Assembly: GCA_963971305.1 (NCBI GenBank)
Contig: OZ020305.1
Location: 44,155,717 to 44,219,716 of the forward strand
DNA length: 64,000 bases
Origin: Arcuatula senhousia
Lineage: Eukaryota > Mollusca > Bivalvia > Mytilida > Mytilidae
Direction: 5' to 3'
This document shows positions 46,328 to 57,700 of the stretch, one piece after another. The notes beneath the pieces were generated by a model, which did no database searches, was not told the DNA's origin, and saw only the letters and a list, made by a program, of their open reading frames with translations. Position 1 is the first letter of the stretch. The number at the start of each line of letters is the position of its first letter. The translations under genes and the position numbers were made by a program.

Positions 46328-48180
46328 AACTCATTAATTATATAGAGTAGTCTCATATTTAAGATTTGAATGTACTTGTATAACATGACTATTTTATTAT
46401 TTTTTCCCTATCCACTGGCAGCCTTACAGAAAGCTATGCAAATATCATGGTGCAAATCTTAATTTTTCTCTTGAATTGGAAACTCCATCACTTTAGGGTG
46501 TTGATATTTTCAACAGCTCTGAAGCGTTCTTTAGACAAACCATGTCACACACCATTAAAAGGAGATAATTACCTGCTTACGTTATGACATTTTTCCATCA
46601 TCTGTTAACCAGTTTATGCAACACTTGGCACAATGTACAAATGTACCGTGTAATAGCGAGCATCGCAAGTGAAGCCCCAAAGAAACGTGCACATGGTTCA
46701 GGAGCATAAACAGATTGAGTGATATAAAAAATATATATTTTTGTTTGGCTTGCTATTTTTTTTCTTCGTATATACATAAAGGCGAGACTTGTTTTAAGTA
46801 GAAGAGTCGTTAAATTTGTATTCGTTTATCAAATCGTCGTCTATAGGCTTTTAACAACGAATAACTCCAGTTCAAGAGAGAACGAAGTAAACATGATGCC
46901 ATTAATAACAACATATCAGTCCTATATAGCCATTACAAGAAACATTTATACTGCCTTCTCCATTTCAGTGATTGGCACCTTCTTGACAAAGATTTTCTTA
47001 AATATCCGTCTGCGTTAATTATTGTATTACGCTGTTACATAATATGTTTATATTCTTCCTTATTGACAATTATCTATACTTTTCGGGATTTTCTTTTTTA
47101 TTGCTGGTACAAATAAGGTTTGGTCTGTTTTTATACAGTTCAAGGAAGTTAGAATTTTTAAATCATTTGTTAAATGTATGAGCTACCGGGATGTGCCGCT
47201 GCTTATAGAATAAGGTTTCTGATATTGTTGCATCAGTATAGGAAATCATATTTGTCATTTTCTAAGGTACTTCAAAGTCATCTGTACCTTTAATCTGTAT
47301 CTAGAGAAGATTAAAGGACTAATTGATTTGATATTTGTTTTATTTTAAATATAGATAAATGTACATTGTACATGCACATGGCCTAATTGGAAGTGAAAAT
47401 GAAAGGATTAACTTTCTGAACACAATATTATTTTATATCTTTCTGGCATGGGTGCAATTAACTTGTCTTTTTTCCTAATTAATTGGTCTAAATTGCTTTT
47501 GACCACACCAATCAAAACACAGTTTCTATGGCGACAGGGAATAGGGAAAGTTTTATGACGCACAGACCAACAGGAATTAAGAGACAAATAAGAATCTCAT
47601 AAACTATGGGGAATCGGTTGATTCTTCATTGTAACAGCAGCTTTTGCGAGTGACACATATATCATTTAAGGTGTTTTGCATCAACAGGGATTAGTTTTTC
47701 TTTTGATAATTAGGAAGACGTTATTCGAATAAAGAGAGGAAAATTTGTCGCAAATGTGATGTTTGTATTAATGAACAAATCAAAATGCATCAAACTTAAC
47801 AAATAAATAAGGAAAACTCCTCAAAAACTCGCTACTTGTTTCCGACCCATACATCACACCACTAATGGTCAAACTAAATATATGATGTCATTATCACCAA
47901 AATAAATCAGACAAAGTAAACGAAGCAGCTGAACCAAAGTACTTATGTAGGAGGAAAATAAACAAGTCCAGTCTGCCAAAACCATTAAAACATAGTTCTA
48001 TAAGGGCAAGACATTTCGTTTAGAACATAGTGGTTTTGTTTATGACAGAAAACCAGATGACAGAAAGTTTTTTTGTCGGATTTCATAGTCGAACACCAAT
48101 TAAGTTAAGAATAGTAGACTTTACTCCTTGTTAGTCATATAACATAAACGTCCTATGCGTATTTTTATATATATATATAT
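46328..48180. other. Intergenic, ends in (AT)n at the element border
   Basis: No gene seen. It contains a TAGCGAGCATCGC motif at 46653 shared with the foldback at 7439. The last 15 bases are an (AT)n run that forms the left flank of the giant element. Confidence 0.4.
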
Positions 48181-48345
48181 CAGGCCTGGGGTCAATAACA
48201 ATGCAATGTAATGCATTACATTACCATTACTTTACAAATTTTGTCATTACATTACATTACCATTACTTTTTTTCTCTTCTGTAATGCATTACATTACCAT
48301 TACTTTGCTTTTGTAATGCATGTCATTACGCATTACATTTTGATT
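48181..48345 (+). repeat. Left terminal region of the giant element
   Basis: The tip CAGGCCTGGGGT is followed by repeated GTAATGCATTACATTACCATTAC modules separated by T-rich DNA. The right end has the same kind of modules inverted. Confidence 0.8.
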
Positions 48346-49164
48346 AAATATCTATAGGTAAATCTTTTTGTACTTCTTATAAGTCATCTGCAGAAAACAC
48401 TATTTTTTTGTTCTGTATACAATTATGTTTTGAATTTTTTTTTCACATCTAATGTGGTATGTATGGTATTTACATAAATATGAATCAGTGAAAAATTCAT
48501 ACAAATTCATATCACAATCCCTTGCGGAGATATATGGATTTGAAATTACAAAGAATATTTATCAGCAATCCTGTGAGTTTGTACTATCAGTTGTACAAAT
48601 GGTCAAAATCTGTAAACCAACAGAAATGAGGCTAACTTATTCAAGTTTTTTGTAGAAATGTCACAAATGACCATATATTGATTGCATGAAATAATACTAT
48701 AGATTTGGTTTGTTTTTATTATTTTAATTTTAAAATCTTTTTGAATAAATCATAAAATAGTGTTTTCTTCAAGACCACTATAGACAGGCATGTCATTTCA
48801 TTTATATTTAAAGATTAAATCCTTTGGTCTTTTGTCCTTTCATTAAATTTGGCCCCAATTAATGAATATAAATAATTGTTATAAAAACAAATTAGTACAA
48901 TAAAAATGCCATTGTTATGCCTGGAGACACCTTAATTGGAAACATCAAAAAGGTGATTTCAAATGAAGCTTCTTAAGGATTTTTTTTTTATTTTAGTCTC
49001 TCTTTTCTTACATTACTATAGACATACACAGTTTCATGTTGCTAAGTACACCCTTTGCATAATTTCTTTTTTTTTCAAATAAAAGTACATATAAATAAAT
49101 AAATATTTAATATTATTGGATTAAGGGTTGATTGACAACTTTCTGTTTTAAATCATATAATATT

Positions 49165-49234
49165 CACAGTGTATAACCGGACAGTGGCCGATCACGGAAG
49201 TTGCCCACTGTCCGATGCTAAAATCTTAGTTGAT
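49165..49234 (+). repeat. Subterminal inverted repeat, left copy
   Basis: 70 bp, identical at 69 positions to the inverse of 63325-63394. It contains a hairpin CGGACAGTGG...CCACTGTCCG with a 17-nt loop. Further TGTCCGA motifs occur at about 49601 and 49645. A likely transposase or replication binding site. Confidence 0.9.
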
Positions 49235-49812
49235 AGTCATTATTTTACATTTTTTGTGCGTTTTTTTGACTGAAAACAAACATTACGGTAGCGGATTATG
49301 ACATTGGTAAGATGTTCATTTACTTAAGTCAATTACGTAACCATGAAACGTTCTTTATCTTATTAAGACTAATTAAAACTGTTTAAAATCTCTGATTAAT
49401 CATCAATGAGTGAACATTTTTTTTTCAACTCCGAGTAAAAATGTGAAATATACTCACAAACTCAGGTGAGTTCAGTAAAGTTCGTGTCATCAATAAAAGG
49501 AACATTCATTGGGCTTACTACAGTTAAAAAGGTTTGTAAAAAATAATATTATTTCTTGTTAAAAAACATCTTTTTTGTGAGATTGGTATAATTGTTTACT
49601 GTCCGAATAATTGCTCTAATCTTTTTTATGAGTGTCCGATTAATTGATTGATTTGAATCATTTATATGCATGTTTGATATTAATTAGGAACATTGTTTTT
49701 TCATCCTTACCATCTTTTAAAATATACATAAGTAGTGTTATTAACTTATATCATATATTTAAGTAATTATGCAGTCTTTTTGAATATGTATTACATGTAT
49801 TATAAGACATTT

Positions 49813-49941
49813 CATGGCAAAATCTGTATCGACTGCGGTATTAACCCTCGACCTATATCATACACAGGGTCGTTGGCCTTCGGTATGATACTAAGTAGGT
49901 GTCTCGGGTAAATACAGCATGTGATAACGATTTTGCCATGT
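49813..49941. mobile_element. Small foldback, about 129 bp
   Basis: CATGGCAAAATC at the left is mirrored by GATTTTGCCATG at the right, with inner GACCCTCGACC.../GGGTCG symmetry. Non-coding, nested in the giant element. Confidence 0.65.
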
Positions 49942-49979
49942 ATTATTCAGTATGAAATGTTACCTATGGGGCTATACAA

Positions 49980-50110
49980 AACAGCGACATTTAAGAATAG
50001 CCAAAATAATAACAGTGACATTTTGTTTTTCCGAAACAGCGACATTATTAATTGGGTCTTCTTAAAATCGAGTTAAAATCGTGCATAAAAAAGCGACATT
50101 AGATTTAATG
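49980..50110 (+). repeat. Scattered GCGACATT motif cluster
   Basis: AACAGCGACATT-like words occur four times in about 120 bp with irregular spacing, close to the left subterminal region. Confidence 0.5.
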
Positions 50111-50189
50111 CCAAACATTGAATGTACTGTCGCTTTCTACAGCTGACTTTGAATTTTTTTAATGGTCAAAAGTTGATTTTTCAAAACAG

Positions 50190-50466
50190 ATTTCTCAGCT
50201 ACTATTTTTGGTAGGCTTTTGATAATTGGTATGGAGCTTTTAGTAGAGGTCTCATATGGTGGGATAAGTTTCCAGGTCTGGCGCTTTTCTACTTCTTGAT
50301 TAACGAGCTGAATTAGAAATTTTTAATTGTCAAAAATGGAAAATTTTGGTAACCGATTTCCCAGCTACTATTAATGGTGGACTGTTGATATTCGGTATGT
50401 AGCTTCAGGTAGAGGTCTTAAATGGCGGGATCCGTTACCAGGTCTGTCGCTTTTCAACTTCTTGTA
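50190..50466 (+). repeat. Diverged tandem repeat, two units of about 174 bp
   Basis: TTTCTCAGCTACTATT...GGTAGAGGTCT.A.ATGG.GGGAT...CCAGGTCTG.CGCTTTTC.ACTTCTTG occurs twice (about 50190 and 50364). Confidence 0.8.
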
Positions 50467-50662
50467 TAGCAAATGCACTTAAAATTTTTGCCACTCGGTG
50501 TGGACCCAGGAATTCCGTTCTTGTTTTTTTTTTTTTTTGCTGTTAAAAAAATATTGTCACTATTTTGATGCATGCTTGTCTTTTTGAAAAAAGCAAAAAT
50601 ATCCGTTACTAAGTGTTTTTTTCATAAGGTTGTCTTGTCACAAAAATATTACCAATTTCCTG

Positions 50663-50684
50663 TTGTTATTTTTTGCTTGTTTAG
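50663..50684 (+). promoter_or_regulatory. Predicted 3' splice site before the zinc-finger gene
   Basis: TGTTATTTTTTGCTTGTTTAG ends 12 bases before the ATG at 50697, implying an upstream non-coding exon. Confidence 0.55.
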
Positions 50685-50696
50685 GGTTAGAAAAAA

Positions 50697-51329
50697 ATGG
50701 ACGAACTAGAAATTGTTCCAAGTGTGGAGGAAATATCGACATCTTATGCGTGCATCCATTGTCCCTTTTCTAGCAAATGGAAAAGTAACCTTATCCGGCA
50801 TCAATTAATGCATAATAAAGCAGCAACTAAAACAAATGCTAATGCATTTACAGCCACGGGAAACGAAAAAGAGTTTGTGTGTGATCAGTGTGGAAAAAGC
50901 TTCAGAAGTCGTTATGGAATGAATGTCCATAATAAAATCAAGCATCTAAACAAATTCCGGTTCTCCTGTGCAGTGTGTAAGAGGGGATTCCATCATCTAT
51001 GGAACTTCAAAGGACATTTGGCATCACATCACAAACAACTAGAAGAAAAATGTCAAGTGTGTGGGGCAACTTTCAGGTTCAAGGCATCCCTGCTTGTTCA
51101 TGCTAGACAGTGTAAAAAGCAAGCCGACTCTAACAACAACCCAACCACTGCTTTATATAAATGTCATACATGTGATGCTACATTTCAGATTAGAAAAAAC
51201 CTCTCGGATCACATCCAAGGGCAGCACGGAGGACGTGTTTATAGGTGTGAGAAATGTGGAAAATCGTTTAAGTGGAGAAGTTCTCTTTCTTATCACAACC
51301 GATTTGTTAAACATTGTGACAGTTTTTAA
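50697..51329 (+). CDS. Six-finger C2H2 zinc-finger protein
   Basis: 210 residues, intact, one coding exon behind a predicted splice acceptor. Fingers by zinc ligands: C19/C22/H35/H39; C62/C65/H78/H83; C91/C94/H107/H111; C119/C122/H135/C139 (a CCHC variant); C156/C159/H172/H177; C184/C187/H200/H206. Several fingers have the usual aromatic and leucine core (CGKSF...L..H), but TGEKP linkers are absent, so the fingers are not a canonical KRAB-type array. Expected nuclear DNA- or RNA-binding. There is no KRAB, BTB, SCAN or transposase domain. It lies inside the giant inverted-repeat element, convergent with the transposase-like gene, so it may be element-encoded (a terminus-binding factor) or a captured host gene. 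Confidence 0.9.
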   Translation: MDELEIVPSVEEISTSYACIHCPFSSKWKSNLIRHQLMHNKAATKTNANAFTATGNEKEFVCDQCGKSFRSRYGMNVHNKIKHLNKFRFSCAVCKRGFHHLWNFKGHLASHHKQLEEKCQVCGATFRFKASLLVHARQCKKQADSNNNPTTALYKCHTCDATFQIRKNLSDHIQGQHGGRVYRCEKCGKSFKWRSSLSYHNRFVKHCDSF

Positions 51330-51536
51330 CTTTTGAACAATTAATTGGTGATTCTTGAAGACGCCTTTATTTTATAGTGCACTTTTTATGTTATTTTTTT
51401 TTATTTCAAATGTTGTCAAATGAATTGATTGTTTTAACTTTTGAACAATTAATTGGTGATTCTTGAAGACGCCTTTATTTTATAGTGCACTTTTTATGTT
51501 ATTTTTTTATTTCAAATGTTGTCAAATGAATTGATT
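51330..51536 (+). repeat. Tandem duplication in the 3'UTR of the zinc-finger gene
   Basis: About 104 bp beginning TTTTAACTTTTGAACAATTAATTGG and ending CAAATGAATTGATT is repeated head to tail, differing only in poly-T length. The first copy overlaps the stop codon region. Confidence 0.93.
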
Positions 51537-51544
51537 CTCATCAC

Positions 51545-51580
51545 AATAAATTTAAGTTACAGTTTCATAGTGTCAATAAA
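51545..51580 (+). terminator. Poly(A) signals of the zinc-finger gene
   Basis: AATAAA at 51545-51550 and 51575-51580, about 215-250 bases after the stop. Confidence 0.55.
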
Positions 51581-51654
51581 ACTATTAAATAATTTAAGAA
51601 AGGATATGGAGTAAATGAACATGAGACCACAACACATATGTTTACTCCAACTGC

Positions 51655-51760
51655 AATTAATTTTTATGAGCTGTATGGCCATTTCGGAAAATTATTCCTC
51701 ATCAGCAGCACTAGAACCCAAACAAAGGAAATCCACAATTCAAAAGATGTTCGAGTTTAA
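51655..51760 (-). repeat. Fragment of the 7020/7827 ribozyme repeat
   Basis: Minus-strand CATCTTTTGAATTGTGGATTTCCTTTGTTTGGGTTCTAGTGCTGCTGATGAGG matches 7128-7178 closely. Confidence 0.8.
51668..51711 (-). ncRNA. Hammerhead ribozyme, family B, intact core
   Basis: On the minus strand: stem I GCTG (51709-51706) with CAGC (51673-51670); CTGATGA at 51705-51699; stem II GGAA/TTCC with a 5-nt loop TAATT; GAAA at 51685-51682; minimal stem III ATGGCCAT; cleavage triplet AUA. The stem II loop differs from the copy at 7165 (CACTT), yet core and stems are unchanged. It lies downstream of, and antisense to, the zinc-finger gene. Confidence 0.65.
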
Positions 51761-52152
51761 GTTTTGAAAAATGCAGTTTAATCATTTATTCCACACTGCA
51801 TATTCATCAGAAGTAAAACTCACAGTAAGAAGGGGGAGGCAATGCGTTGATTACCACAGGTTGAAGTATGTTTTCTATAAAGAAAGTATGAAATCATAAT
51901 GAAACTTATATAAATACATGTATACTATTTTAAAGATATCTGGATATGTACATACAAAGGTCAAATTATCCAAAAAAGAAAAAAAAAAGAAATCTGATAT
52001 ACAAGACATCATGTATTTCTAGTGCTGAAAATAAACTGAACTTGATATTACCACCACACCCCGTACATAAAAACCAACAAACAAACAAAACAAAACACAA
52101 AAAAATAAAAACAAACAAATCAAACAAGAACAAAAACAACCCAGTAGTCCTT
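51761..52152. other. Spacer inside the giant element
   Basis: A-rich low-complexity tract at 51970-52140; the overlapping Lys/Asn-rich frames are compositional. Confidence 0.45.
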
Positions 52153-53048
52153 ATATTCTCTCTAAAAAAGTTACGCATAGGGAGAAAATTCCCCCTACAT
52201 CTACACAATTTTAAAAGAACATTTCTGAGCCGTTCTGTAACCGATTTTCATGAAATAAAATCCTGTAAAAAGAAAACAAAATTAAAGTTTGTTTTTGCCT
52301 ACAAAAACGATGTCTTCCCCTGTTTCCCCAAAAAGTTCTAAGTTCAAAGGGCCATTACTCCCACAAAAAAAATTGAAGATCAAAATTTCCTGGTCATATG
52401 CACAACTACATATGGTGTCCTTCCTATAAACCAAGTTTCATTGAATTCAGTTTAGTAGTTTTAGAGGAGTTGCACTGACAAGATAATAAATGAGGATTTT
52501 CAGCAAATTTCTAAGTTCAAAGGGCCATAACTCCCACAATAATTTGAGGATCAAAATTTCCTGGTAACATGCACAACTGCATTTGGTGTCCTTCCTATAT
52601 ACCAAGTTTCATTGAATTCGGTTCAGTAGTTTCAGAGGAGTTGCGCTGACAAACTTTGTGACGGACAGACGGACGGACGGACACGACAAAACGTTTGATC
52701 CATTTGGACCAAAATTCCAACTTCAATCGTTTTTTAAGACCTCCACCAATGTTTTTTCACGGAAAATTTTGCTTTGAGTTAAACGGGAAGTTGATGTGTA
52801 AAATGTTACGTATACTTGAGTTCTACTTGCAGTAGCATAAAAAAGCGAAGCTACGATTTTGCTCATAACTTAACAAATAAGCTTCATTTATTTTTATTTT
52901 TATTGTTTTTTTTTTTGTTTTTTTTGTTTTTTTTTCATGAAAATCGAATAAAAGACGACTTAGTAGAGTTGTTTTGAAATGGTTTGGGTTTGAATTAAAC
53001 ATATAGGGAATTTTCTAACTAGACGTAACTTTTTTTGAAGAGAATATG
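52153..53048. mobile_element. MITE family M, copy 2, interrupted
   Basis: The left end ATATTCTCTCTAAAAAAGTTACGCA and the right end ACGTAACTTTTTTTGAAGAGAATAT form the same inverted repeat as at 3675-4166. The inner phrase TTTTTTCACGGAAAATTTTG...GTTAAACGGGAAGTTGATG corresponds to 3894-3940. It is split by the tandem repeat at 52336-52690. Confidence 0.75.
52336..52690 (+). repeat. 173-bp tandem repeat plus GACG microsatellite
   Basis: TTCTAAGTTCAAAGGGCCAT...CAAAATTTCCTGGT...CCAAGTTTCATTGAATTC...AGAGGAGTTGC.CTGACAA occurs twice (52336, 52509), then GACGGACAGACGGACGGACGGAC. Core repeats followed by a microsatellite recall the pearl-like architecture, but with different sequence. Confidence 0.85.
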
Positions 53049-53230
53049 TTCAAACAAGTACAACCAAGCAAATATATATATTTATTATTACGTGAAAGTT
53101 TAACAGCAGCGTCAAGAATTCTTTCTTGCCAATTGCAACGTTTCAATGGGCTTTATTGTCACCACCTTCCTTTTTTTAAATAAAACAGTATCTTCCAGTT
53201 CTCTGCGAAATGGTGCGATGCGCATGAACA

Positions 53231-54002
53231 TAAGGGACGGACCATTTTACCTTAAGGGGGGGGCTTGGTTTCTTGTTTTGGTCAGAAAATTTTTTTCCGC
53301 GCAGAGGCGTCGCGACAGAATTTTTTTTTTTATAATTATATATAATTCATTTACATGTTGAATCATTTTGTTCTTATAAATGTACCACTTTTTATAAGAA
53401 CCATGCAAAAAGCGATTCATGGGTAGAAAGCCTACACCACTTTATTTTTGATATGTTACTCCTACTAGCACCCTGATTCGATATTTTGTACTCTTTTTTC
53501 AAACAAGCGTTGGTCCTGAGAGAAAAAAAATATATAGAATGCATTAGAAAATTGTAAGAAAGGGAGATAACTCTGAAAACTGTCGATAATTTCAATAGAA
53601 ACCATTGTAACAAAATGGCAAGATTTCTCCCAGGACCAGACAGTTATGAGCAAATTGTTATTTATTTCTTATTTTGTATACTTTGAACTATCTTTTGTTA
53701 AAAATAAACCACTGTAGCCTTTTTATCGATGAATCACTTTTCTTCAATTTTGCATGATTCTTAGGTGGAGTACTACTTAAATATATATGCTTTATGTTTG
53801 TCATTTTTCATTTGTATTTGCTGAACCCGTCAGGGTTTTATGTTTTGCAAATAAACTTATTATCATCATTATTTTATATGGCAGGGGTCCTTCTTCAGAA
53901 TATTTTTTTTTTCTTACCCTCTGCTGCCTCAAAAATAATTTTCAGAATACTTTTTATGAAAAAACCAAGCCCCCCCCATTCAATTTAAATGGTCGGTCCC
54001 TA
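53231..54002. mobile_element. Foldback element with TAGGGACCGACC-type ends
   Basis: TAAGGGACGGACCATTTTACCTTAAGGGGGGGCTTGG at the left is mirrored by CCAAGCCCCCCCCATTCAATTTAAATGGTCGGTCCCTA at the right. Non-coding. A decayed end is also seen at 11355. Confidence 0.75.
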
Positions 54003-54731
54003 AACATTTTACAACATGAGCACAACATAGTGGAACAGCTGGTCTATCAAACATATGTTAAAGTACAACAAAGTAATAAAAAAATGATAAGGCATGTTGA
54101 GATGCTTTTGCACAAATAAGATACTGAATGAGACTAGAAGCTTGGTGTGATGAAGTGTACGCGACACCACCTACAAACTTATATGAATTTAACAACAAAT
54201 ATAAAACAATACCCACAGCGGAAAGCATCCAACCTAGGAATTTTAATGCTTGAGGTACTAGGTGCTTATAAACCTTTTCATTGCTTGTATATATGTTGAC
54301 AATTTTTACATTCACTCAGGCGAAAAGTAAAATTGTTGGACTGCAATATAAATATGAAGTTTCATTATATGTTATGAAGTTCGCCATTTACTTTCTCAAG
54401 TATTCGGTGTACTCAACCTATGAAACTGACTGCACTATTTAACCATTGTGTTTTACAATAGTCTGTTTACTAGTATATGAAACCCTTTCACAGTACCACC
54501 CATCGACAAAAACATATATGATATGACAAAAATTAACAGGAAGGAAATTTTCACCAAAAGCCAAAACAACACACACACTAATTATCTCAATGCAATATTC
54601 TATGAACAAATACTACTGAGTATGTGCAAAGAAAGAAATATTATGATTGCTATTCATATTATAAACAATGATAAATGGCAATGTTATATTATGCTGATGT
54701 ACGGTCAATCTATTAGCTCTTTTTAAGTAGT
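54003..54731. other. 3' flank of the transposase-like gene
   Basis: Contains a weak family B trace (GTGTACGCGACACCACC at 54157-54173). No gene seen. Confidence 0.4.
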
Positions 54732-57700
54732 CTAATCAAGTAGATCAATTCCGAGTCTTTTGTGAGGCAGAATCTTTTCTTCGTCGCATCTATGATGTTG
54801 CCGTATAGGCTTTATACCTCTGCAAGGTGCACCATACTTTGTAATTGTCGACCTCTTACGCTTGTGACGGGTGGATCTGTCATGTGAATCAAACAAATGA
54901 TCGATTGGTTCAATGTAATCTATAGATATAGGATTAAGAAAATGTGACTTATTTTCTACATTATGTTGATTTAAAAGTTGATGTGCGGGGTAAACTTTAG
55001 CTTTGCTGGTTTGCATAAAGAATGATTTTTGTGCATTCATGCGCACGGACAAAAGTTCACAGGCAGTGCTTATTGCACATGGTATATCATCCGGTCTCAG
55101 CACTCCTACGCCTTTCGGGTCTAAGTCTTGAAATTCTCCGAACAAGTTTTCTGCTTCAAGGCTTCCAAGGGCTCTAACATTATAGGCATTACCTTTAATG
55201 TATGGAAAAAGCTGGATGCGACGGTCTATGTTTGTCAGCAAACCTTCAAACATAATAAGTGGAATTCCATTAACATGCGATCCAGGTGGGGGAAATCTGT
55301 TGAAATTCACGTTATCCAACAACCATTCTCGTAGGTTTACTCTGTATCGACAACGATCTAATGCGCTTATCCCTGGACGATCCTCAGCATCATACCACTC
55401 TCTTATTAATCTGCAAAATTTGGCTTCATTGTTAAATCCACTTTTCAACATCTCATCTTCAACTTCTATTGAAAACGTTGCGTGTGCGAATGAATCACTC
55501 TGTCTATCAACAAGATCTTCCACGTGAGCTACTCCTAAACTAGTCCTCCCACTCTTAGCAACGGTCAACCATGCCTCTTGTTGGATTCCTTTTTGTTTTA
55601 TTCCCGTTGTGCAACATTTTATTCTTGCATTTGTAAAAAGATGGTGGGGGTCGAGCAAATGAAATACTGTCTGAAATCGATCAGCAATATAGTCTGGCTT
55701 ACAGTACCAATTTATACTACATAGCTCCATTACGTCACAATTATTTTTGAACAAATTTGATCCATTCCATTCTTCTAGTCTTTTAGGAAATATATGTTCT
55801 GCATAAACTGCATTGAGAACACTTTTGGGTAGGTTTGAGATGACATTTTGGCATAGTTTTGAAAGAGATTTTACAGTGTGGTGTAACTTGGACTTTGTTT
55901 GCCGTTTGGTTTTCTCAATCCATACTTGTTTACCAACGATTCTATAAAACAGCTCCACTATTTTATACTTTGGCCATGACAATGCAAACATGACTCCACA
56001 TCCTTTTAACTTTTGGGCAACAGCTTTGAGACATGTTTGAATTTCTTTCTTTCGTAGTGAACCTTTCAAAAGTTCCTGTGATGTAAACATTTTCAAAAAC
56101 TCTTCTATGTCACAATTCTTCCAACGGTCATTGTAGTTTTGTTTTAAATCTTCCAACATGGCTACAAAATCTGTTCCAGAGAGAGTCACAAGTAACGTGT
56201 CAGAGTCGGAGTTCGTTGTTTCTACCGTTTCTTCAACAACGTTTGTCGGAAGGTTAATTACATTTTGATATTCTCTTTGATCTTCCGGAGACTCCGTGGG
56301 ATCTTGGTTTTCTTCTTCCTGATCTTTCCTATGTTCAACATCATCTTGGTCTTCTGCTTTATATAAAATGTCCAAGTTAAAGTCTTGTGTGTTCCTTGTC
56401 ATACGATCATGTGTTTTAATTTGCAATTCTTTTGAACATTGCAGTTCATCCAGGGCATCTACTACATTCTCTGGTAGTGTATCCAGCACACAGCAAACTG
56501 TTTCTTCTGATAAATTATCTAATCTCATTTCTGTTTGTTCTTTGAGCTTTAATGAAGAATTATTTCTGATATAATCCTCCATATGTTTTGATGGAGAATA
56601 ACATTCATTCGTTTTTGCTGTTATGTGTCCAATTTGTATCGGACCAATGAAGAATCCATGTTCGTTTTTTCTAAACGAAATTTCCACAGCTTGTGCCAAA
56701 GAACTCAAATCATTCACCTTAAGCACATTTCCATTGTTCATTGTTTTAAGAATACTGCTTTTAGACTCTTTCTTTGCTTCAGTGAATACATCTTTTTGCA
56801 GCTGCAATAATGTAAGCGGGTTTCCTTGGCTATCTCTGATGGCAATATTATTCCACTGGCCATCAAACGAAACAATAGGAATATACAATCCTCTTTCAAA
56901 GCACTCTTTCAACACTTGCTCTATCATTTTTCTCATGCTATTGGAGTTCATGCTGTAACCCTTTAAACCATATGCTATTGGCATCGCGTATGGGATATCC
57001 GGATTATTAATCCTGTCTGTGTTTGCAAGTAGGAATACTACAACTTCTGTTGCTTTTCTTCTGGTTAAGTTGTAAGCGAATTGCAAACAGGAGATTGACT
57101 TATGTACCATACTTTGAAATGCATTTGAACATATTTCTGTTAATCTAGAACATGGACTCATGGTATGACTGCCGAATAAATAGGTGGAAGGATCATCAAT
57201 GTTGTGGTTACATTTTTTGGCTTTTGTAGACATAACCTCACACAGAAACTCAACATTTGTATTAACAAATTCCTTAATATTCTGCCGTACGTACTTAATA
57301 TCCGGATGAATCCGTTTGGGACACTTCATTTGATCAACTGGATATATGTTGCGCGCCGTATTTATCAACATTTCCATCAGATTCCTGTCATTTGTAACTT
57401 TCAAAACCGTTGTCGATTGTTCAGTATAACTTACAAATAACAGAGTTTCTACATTGAGTACATTCATCTCGCATAGCACTTGTGGGACATAATATACAGG
57501 TAATGTGTACAAACACGGGGTTGTGTATTCCTTACCAGGATACGGGCATTTGATTTCAACTCCCATTCTAGCCATTGGCCTCTGAGTTTGGTATCGGGGT
57601 GATCCACATACATCTTCATCTTCTATATTGTTTTCTCGTAGACTTCCATCTGGGCTAATTATACAAGGCTGCATTCCATCAACAGACAGTGCATAACAAC

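Noticed and set aside
51946..52341. 131-codon Lys/Asn-rich frame
   Set aside because: A-rich low-complexity DNA running into a MITE; no domain.
55128..57440. Plus-strand frames inside the giant gene
   Set aside because: Shadows of the minus-strand coding sequence with no domain of their own.
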